Shown piece after piece: positions 59,845 through 64,000 of a stretch of 64,000 nucleotides of DNA. A program made the translations under genes and the position numbers. Below the pieces are notes generated by a model. That model was not told where the DNA came from, did no database searches, and saw only the letters and a program-made list of their open reading frames with translations. This DNA is from Paragyromitra xinjiangensis (lineage: Eukaryota; Ascomycota; Pezizomycetes; Pezizales; Discinaceae): positions 248,001-312,000 of the forward strand of contig JBCAMK010000018.1 in assembly GCA_038503065.1 (NCBI GenBank), read 5' to 3'. Within the stretch, counting starts at the first letter, position 1, and every line of letters begins with the position of its first letter.

Positions 59845-61578
59845 ATGCAAGGCAGATGGGATACAGCACAGCAATCTGGCCCCGTTGTTCCGGCAGGAGT
59901 TTCTTATCCAAAGTCTTCACCACCGAAAAATGGCGAGCTAGAAAATCCTACGGCCACTTTCAACCTTCATTCAAACCCCTACCTAATTATGTCACACAAC
60001 TGCAGTCCACGGAGAACTGTCGGAAAAGGCTGGGGAGTCTTTGCAGGAGAGGATATCTTAACAGGAATGGATATAATCCTGGAGCGGCCCACTTTCATCT
60101 TCGAGGAGTATTCTGAGGAGACCGAAAATGAACGGTACAGGTTCAAGAGAGAAAGGAATCCAGAGGTAACTAAGGCAGATCGTCTAAGGAAGGAGTTCGA
60201 GAAGCTCCCGAAGGAACAGCAGATGGATATCATGTCGCTCCATAATTCCCTGGAAGAATACGGGACCCTTTACGGTATCTTTCAAACAAACTTTTTCAAG
60301 GTGTCGAACCACAAGAAACTAGCTGGTATTTACGTCTTCTGTTCGCGTTTAAACCATAGCTGTAGCCCCAATTGCAGCTTCTCGATTTCCAAATCGCAGG
60401 ATCTGAAAAACAAAGAGACTTACTCAATTACAATCTCAGCAAGACGGGATATCAGGGCTGGGGAACAACTCACAATTAGTTATCTCCCCCTTAAAATGAG
60501 GTTGGGGGTAAGACAGGACAATCTGTTAATGAACCATGGTTTCACATGCGACTGCGAGAGGTGTGTCACAGAGGGCGATAAACTTTATAATTGGCCCATT
60601 TCTAGAGAACAGAAGGTAAAGCTACGCTTTAGGCCAGCACGACTTTTACAAAATGAAGCCGGCGAAGGCCAAGGATGGGATTTTCTCACAATAGTCGGAG
60701 GTATCCTGAACGAAAACGGCATTATCCAAGCAAATGAGGTTATTATGTGGGAGGCACCATTGATCACCCTGAAAAGGGGTACTGCAAAGAGGAACAACTC
60801 GCTGTTGTATGACAAATTATCCAATTTGTCCGATTCCATGCGAAATAAGTACTTGAGGCTGTATAATTGGCGGGTTGGTTCAGAGTCACCTGCATGGGAG
60901 TCAGGCCCCACGTATGAGGTAGAAACCACTGACGATGAGGAGCCTACGGGTTGGTTCACCTCATGGACAAGAAAGCGAAAACCTCTACCTTCCAACGCAA
61001 CACTTTTTGGCATCTGGGAAGCCAACTCTTTCGACTTGGATCATGAGATGGAAGGTGTTTTTGCATTCACAAGCCATCTTAACCACAGTTGCTGGCCAAC
61101 CTGCCGGGTGGCCTGGCATCCAGAACACAAGACCCTCGATATCGTGAGCATGATGCCCCTTAAATTGGCCGAAGAGATCACGATATGCTATAATCACTCA
61201 GAAATATTCGGTCTTCCATTTGAAAAGCGACAGCAGTATCTACAAGATAATTACGGGTTTAAATGTTGCTGCCTTCGATGCTCTTTCGAGTCCATAGAAC
61301 CCGATGTTGTAACCCGACCTGAAAGGCTTGGTATTAAAAGCATCAATGATAGAGAGCCTACAGGAAGAGCAGATAAGACAGAACAATGGGAAATTCAATT
61401 TGCTGTGCCAATCGTGCCAGAAGAACCTTCACAGGGAGAGAAAATACCCCGAATGGTCGCAGTTCACAAAGTGGATAGCGTAAAGGAGCAACTCCAGAGC
61501 CCCTCGCCTTGGGGGTTGGGTAATCAGAGTCTCACCGAGAACAAGAGACCACAAGGAAGGCGGGACCAGAAGCTATGA
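59845..61578 (+). CDS. Protein with two tandem SET domains
   Basis: A single exon encodes 577 residues. The first SET domain runs from GKGWGVFAGEDIL (60-72) to the post-SET cysteines CDCERC (235-240). It contains RLNHSCSPNC (168-177), the NHSC.PN SAM-binding signature, and the catalytic-type tyrosine in LTISYLP (209-215). A second copy of the same fold follows. GWDFLTIVGGILNENGII (about 278-294) matches the N-SET part, HLNHSCWPTC (411-420) the signature, EEITICYN the tyrosine segment and CCCLRC (474-479) the post-SET cysteines. In the second copy the glycine-rich loop and the signature Asn are changed, so it may not bind cofactor. SET proteins of this SMYD-like fungal type methylate lysines; the substrate is unknown. 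The first ATG of the frame was taken as start. Confidence 0.85.
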   Translation: MQGRWDTAQQSGPVVPAGVSYPKSSPPKNGELENPTATFNLHSNPYLIMSHNCSPRRTVGKGWGVFAGEDILTGMDIILERPTFIFEEYSEETENERYRFKRERNPEVTKADRLRKEFEKLPKEQQMDIMSLHNSLEEYGTLYGIFQTNFFKVSNHKKLAGIYVFCSRLNHSCSPNCSFSISKSQDLKNKETYSITISARRDIRAGEQLTISYLPLKMRLGVRQDNLLMNHGFTCDCERCVTEGDKLYNWPISREQKVKLRFRPARLLQNEAGEGQGWDFLTIVGGILNENGIIQANEVIMWEAPLITLKRGTAKRNNSLLYDKLSNLSDSMRNKYLRLYNWRVGSESPAWESGPTYEVETTDDEEPTGWFTSWTRKRKPLPSNATLFGIWEANSFDLDHEMEGVFAFTSHLNHSCWPTCRVAWHPEHKTLDIVSMMPLKLAEEITICYNHSEIFGLPFEKRQQYLQDNYGFKCCCLRCSFESIEPDVVTRPERLGIKSINDREPTGRADKTEQWEIQFAVPIVPEEPSQGEKIPRMVAVHKVDSVKEQLQSPSPWGLGNQSLTENKRPQGRRDQKL

Positions 61579-63108
61579 GAGAGAGATTAATGATGGACGA
61601 CAGTTCTCGAGGCTGTACAATCAACTTTCTAAACAAAGTGGTTATTCAGGATATAATAGGGATATGCAAAGCAAGAGCTTCCATGCAAAGTTGTTCATAT
61701 TCAATCACTCGGAAACCACTGAAGGCATTTCAACAGTTCTACCATTTCCATTTCCATTTCTAGTTGTGCCGGGGATGTGTTGGGAACGGGGGGAACTTTC
61801 CTGTAGCAAATCTTGGTTATTGAAGGGACGCACGGAATTGAATTGCGCTATGGAAGCTGTCCTCATAATACGTTTCCTTACTGAATGGGGATCCCGCTGT
61901 AGTCGCGCTCTTGCGGAGGTATGATGAACCGTCATAAACGCAACTAACGCTAAGACTATCCTCTATTCCGCCACCATCTCCGTCCCCACAAAAATAAAAG
62001 GGATGAGGAGAACACCTATGACGTTCTAATTGTATGCCTTAGTCACGATATCACTCGGCCAGCACTGATCAGGAGTGTGCTATGGCACAGTTTATGGTCG
62101 TTGTACCCGAATTCCCTAAATAAGCACTTGGACCTCGAATTTCGCAACTAATGGCAGTCCCCTATTGGAGCGGGTACAGAAGAAATGGGGTACGGCTTGG
62201 TAATTAAGATCGGCGCCGTGTTGGTTTTGGGTAGCGTGAAGTTCTACCAGGTACTCACCAGTGGGCGATGTCTTGTCCTGGGATCGTCAGGGGGGGATTG
62301 TGCGGGTTGCCACTCAACGTGTCTACCACCGGGAAAGGCCGCTCGGATGTCTTAAGCCCCCCGACCGCGGCTCGGGATCGTCCAAAACATCGCTTCTCCG
62401 AACATACTGAGTACTTTTTTCTTTATTCTTTGGTTAATTCGGTACTCGTTGGCAATCGATTCTAGGGCTGGACTCACGAGCTGTAGCAAAGACATTTTTA
62501 CGTACTTCAAGCTTTGACAGGAAAAAAAGAGTTGAGTGATGAAGTCGTGTTAGTAGATGCAATTACACTTAGTAGACGGTCCGAGTAGGCGAAAATACGC
62601 AAAGTATACGGACGAGTGGAGAAATAAGAAACAGGTACATCACACCTAAGCGATACCATCAACAGTCTGTTGGCAAAGCTTGTCTCGCACCTTAATTCAG
62701 TCTCGCAGGAGCGCGAACCCAGAAAAGTTAGAGTTCGGTGCATCTGAGACACAACATCGAGCAATCAGAAGTAGCAGATTCTCGATCCATCCCGTTACAA
62801 GCCAACCTCCGAGAAAAGAAAAAGAACCCAACAAATTCGTTCGGCGTCTTCGGACAACACCAGAGATTGGGCTGGAAGATGCCGGAGTCTCGACGATCTT
62901 CTCCACGAAGGAAAAGTTCTAGGAGTAAGTTGAAGGAGACTATACGATATTTCTGTATAAATACTACCCAGTTGTCCCCCGAAAGTCTATCCTCATCATC
63001 CACTACTCGATCGATCAATATCTCCACATCTCCACATCTCCACATCTCTACACTCGATATCTCCTCGCTCTATCTTTAGATATCTCTTCTCCAGCTTAAT
63101 CATTCAAG
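61579..63108. other. Intergenic, no gene seen
   Basis: 3' flank of the SET gene and promoter of the secreted-protein gene. Short direct repeats (ATATCTCCAC and CATCTCCACAT units at about 63018-63060) lie just upstream of the latter. Other ORFs are unsupported. Confidence 0.4.
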
Positions 63109-63843
63109 ATGCAGTTCAAGAACATCGTCCTCTCTGTCTTTGCCTCTGCGGCCATTATCAACGCGATTCCCGTTCCTGTCGACCCTCCTGCTGTTCCTAC
63201 TCTTCCTGGCGTTCCTACTCTTCCTGGCGTTCCCACTCTTCCTGGTGTTCCCACTCTTCCTAGCACCCAAGATCTTCCCGCTAAGCCTGCTGCTCCGGCT
63301 ACTCCTGACACTGGACTTAACCTTCCAATTACCGGTGTAAGATTACTACCTCTCGATACAAACACTTCTTTGATAGTGAAGCTAATTCTCAAAAGTTCGA
63401 ATCCTGCGTGAAAAATGCCCAAGATTACGCCCAGAGCCTGGGCAAACAACTCCCGGAAATCACCAAGAACACCGTTTGCATCGAATGCGTGTAAGTACAC
63501 CCAATATCATATCAAACTCGACACAAATAGAAATACTCACAATCTTTATAGTGGGTGGTCAGACAAGATTACGGAAATAGATCCAACTATCACGTGGAGC
63601 ATTGGATACTGCCTATCATTCAACAATTTCGCTGCTCCTCTGACTTCTACGCCTAAGCTTCCTGCCGATGCCCCACCTGTCCCTAAGATCCCAGGTCTCC
63701 CGACCACAGACGTCCCCAAGACTCCCGATGTTCCGAAAGTTCCAGCCCCTCCTGCCGTCCCGGCCCCTCCAACCGTCCCGGCCCCTCCTACCGTTCCGGC
63801 TCCTCCAGCTGCCCCAGCTCCTGCCGTCCCCAAGAACAATTAG
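63109..63843 (+). CDS. Secreted proline-rich repeat protein, candidate small secreted protein
   Basis: Three exons, 63109-63336, 63396-63490 and 63552-63843, encode 204 residues. A signal peptide covers about residues 1-19 (MQFKNIVLSVFASAAIINA). Hexapeptide repeats VPTLPG (four copies, about residues 29-52) follow, then a non-repetitive core (about 77-130). The core has four cysteines (ESCVKNAQ, TVCIECV, IGYCLSF). A second repeat tract of different composition follows, PKIPGLP/PKTPDVP and then PAPPTV units, ending PAVPKNN. Both tracts are tandem at DNA level (18-bp units with CCTACTCTTCCTGGCGTT). The family is unrecognised. Size, export signal and cysteines fit a wall-associated or effector-like secreted protein, but this is inference. 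Confidence 0.8.
63208..63272. repeat. 18-bp coding minisatellite (VPTLPG units)
   Basis: Near-identical 18-bp units in exon 1 of the secreted-protein gene, differing at a few third-codon positions. Confidence 0.85.
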
Positions 63844-64000
63844 ATTGTCATCTAAATCAGAAGGTGCGGACTTATATTTGCGGAAATAATGGTTAGGAAT
63901 GATATGAGGAGTGTAAATGTAGTGGATTGTGGAGGAGTAGTTATTGCTTGTACCAAGTAGTTGGAAATTAATATTAATTGAAATATTTATAACACTTTGA

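Noticed and set aside
63096..63839. Gly/Val/Thr-rich minus ORFs
   Set aside because: Reverse-strand reading of the proline repeats of the secreted protein.

Overview
The window is nuclear DNA of a filamentous ascomycete (Pezizomycotina). Genes carry several short introns, mostly 50-110 nt, with GTAAGT/GTTAGT-type donors, CTAAC-like branch points and TAG/CAG acceptors. The proteins are eukaryotic and fungal: PRMT5/Skb1, Uve1, Yra1, Ost4, Tma46, Sba1/p23, Vps24, RPL26 and Clr5-domain and F-box/ankyrin proteins. Long gene-poor stretches holding MITE-like inverted repeats fit a Pezizomycetes (truffle or morel-like) genome, but the class is an inference.

Layout. 1-4 kb: PRMT5 (+). 4-10.5 kb: a gene desert. 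10.5-12.9 kb: the UV-damage endonuclease Uve1 (-), with an alternative upstream start that could encode a mitochondrial presequence. 13-16 kb: two inverted-repeat elements; one is a hAT-type MITE with a perfect 8-bp target duplication that supplies the stop codon of a small membrane-protein ORF. 17.8-19.6 kb: the mRNA export adaptor Yra1 (-), whose RRM is split by an 815-nt intron. 21-23 kb: the micro-gene OST4 (-), diverging from TMA46 (+). 24.5-25.6 kb: a kinase-like pseudogene broken by a 292-bp TA-flanked MITE and a frameshift. 25.6-29.1 kb: mostly empty. 29-31.5 kb: the p23 co-chaperone (-) and ESCRT-III Vps24 (+), head to head. 32.4-33.4 kb: an F-box/ankyrin protein. 34.8-36.1 kb: a probable eIF4E-binding 4E-T/Eap1-like protein (-). 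39-40.6 kb: a membrane-anchored histidine-phosphatase-family protein (+). 43-43.6 kb: RPL26 (-). 44.4-50.2 kb: a 1,910-residue P/Q-rich AT-hook and C2H2 nuclear protein (+). 51.1-54.2 kb: a Clr5-domain gene with a repeat-built tail, and a decayed Clr5 copy beside a small MITE. 54-59.8 kb: empty. 59.8-61.6 kb: a protein with two SET domains (+). 63.1-63.8 kb: a secreted protein with two proline-rich repeat tracts (+).

The genes do not form one pathway. Housekeeping RNA, translation and trafficking genes (PRMT5, Yra1, Tma46, 4E-T-like, RPL26, Vps24, Ost4) are scattered between lineage-specific families (kinase-like, F-box/ankyrin, Clr5, SET, secreted). The latter sit next to transposon debris. 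All exon coordinates come from reading splice signals and family conservation by eye; no search was run. I saw no tRNA, rRNA or CRISPR array.
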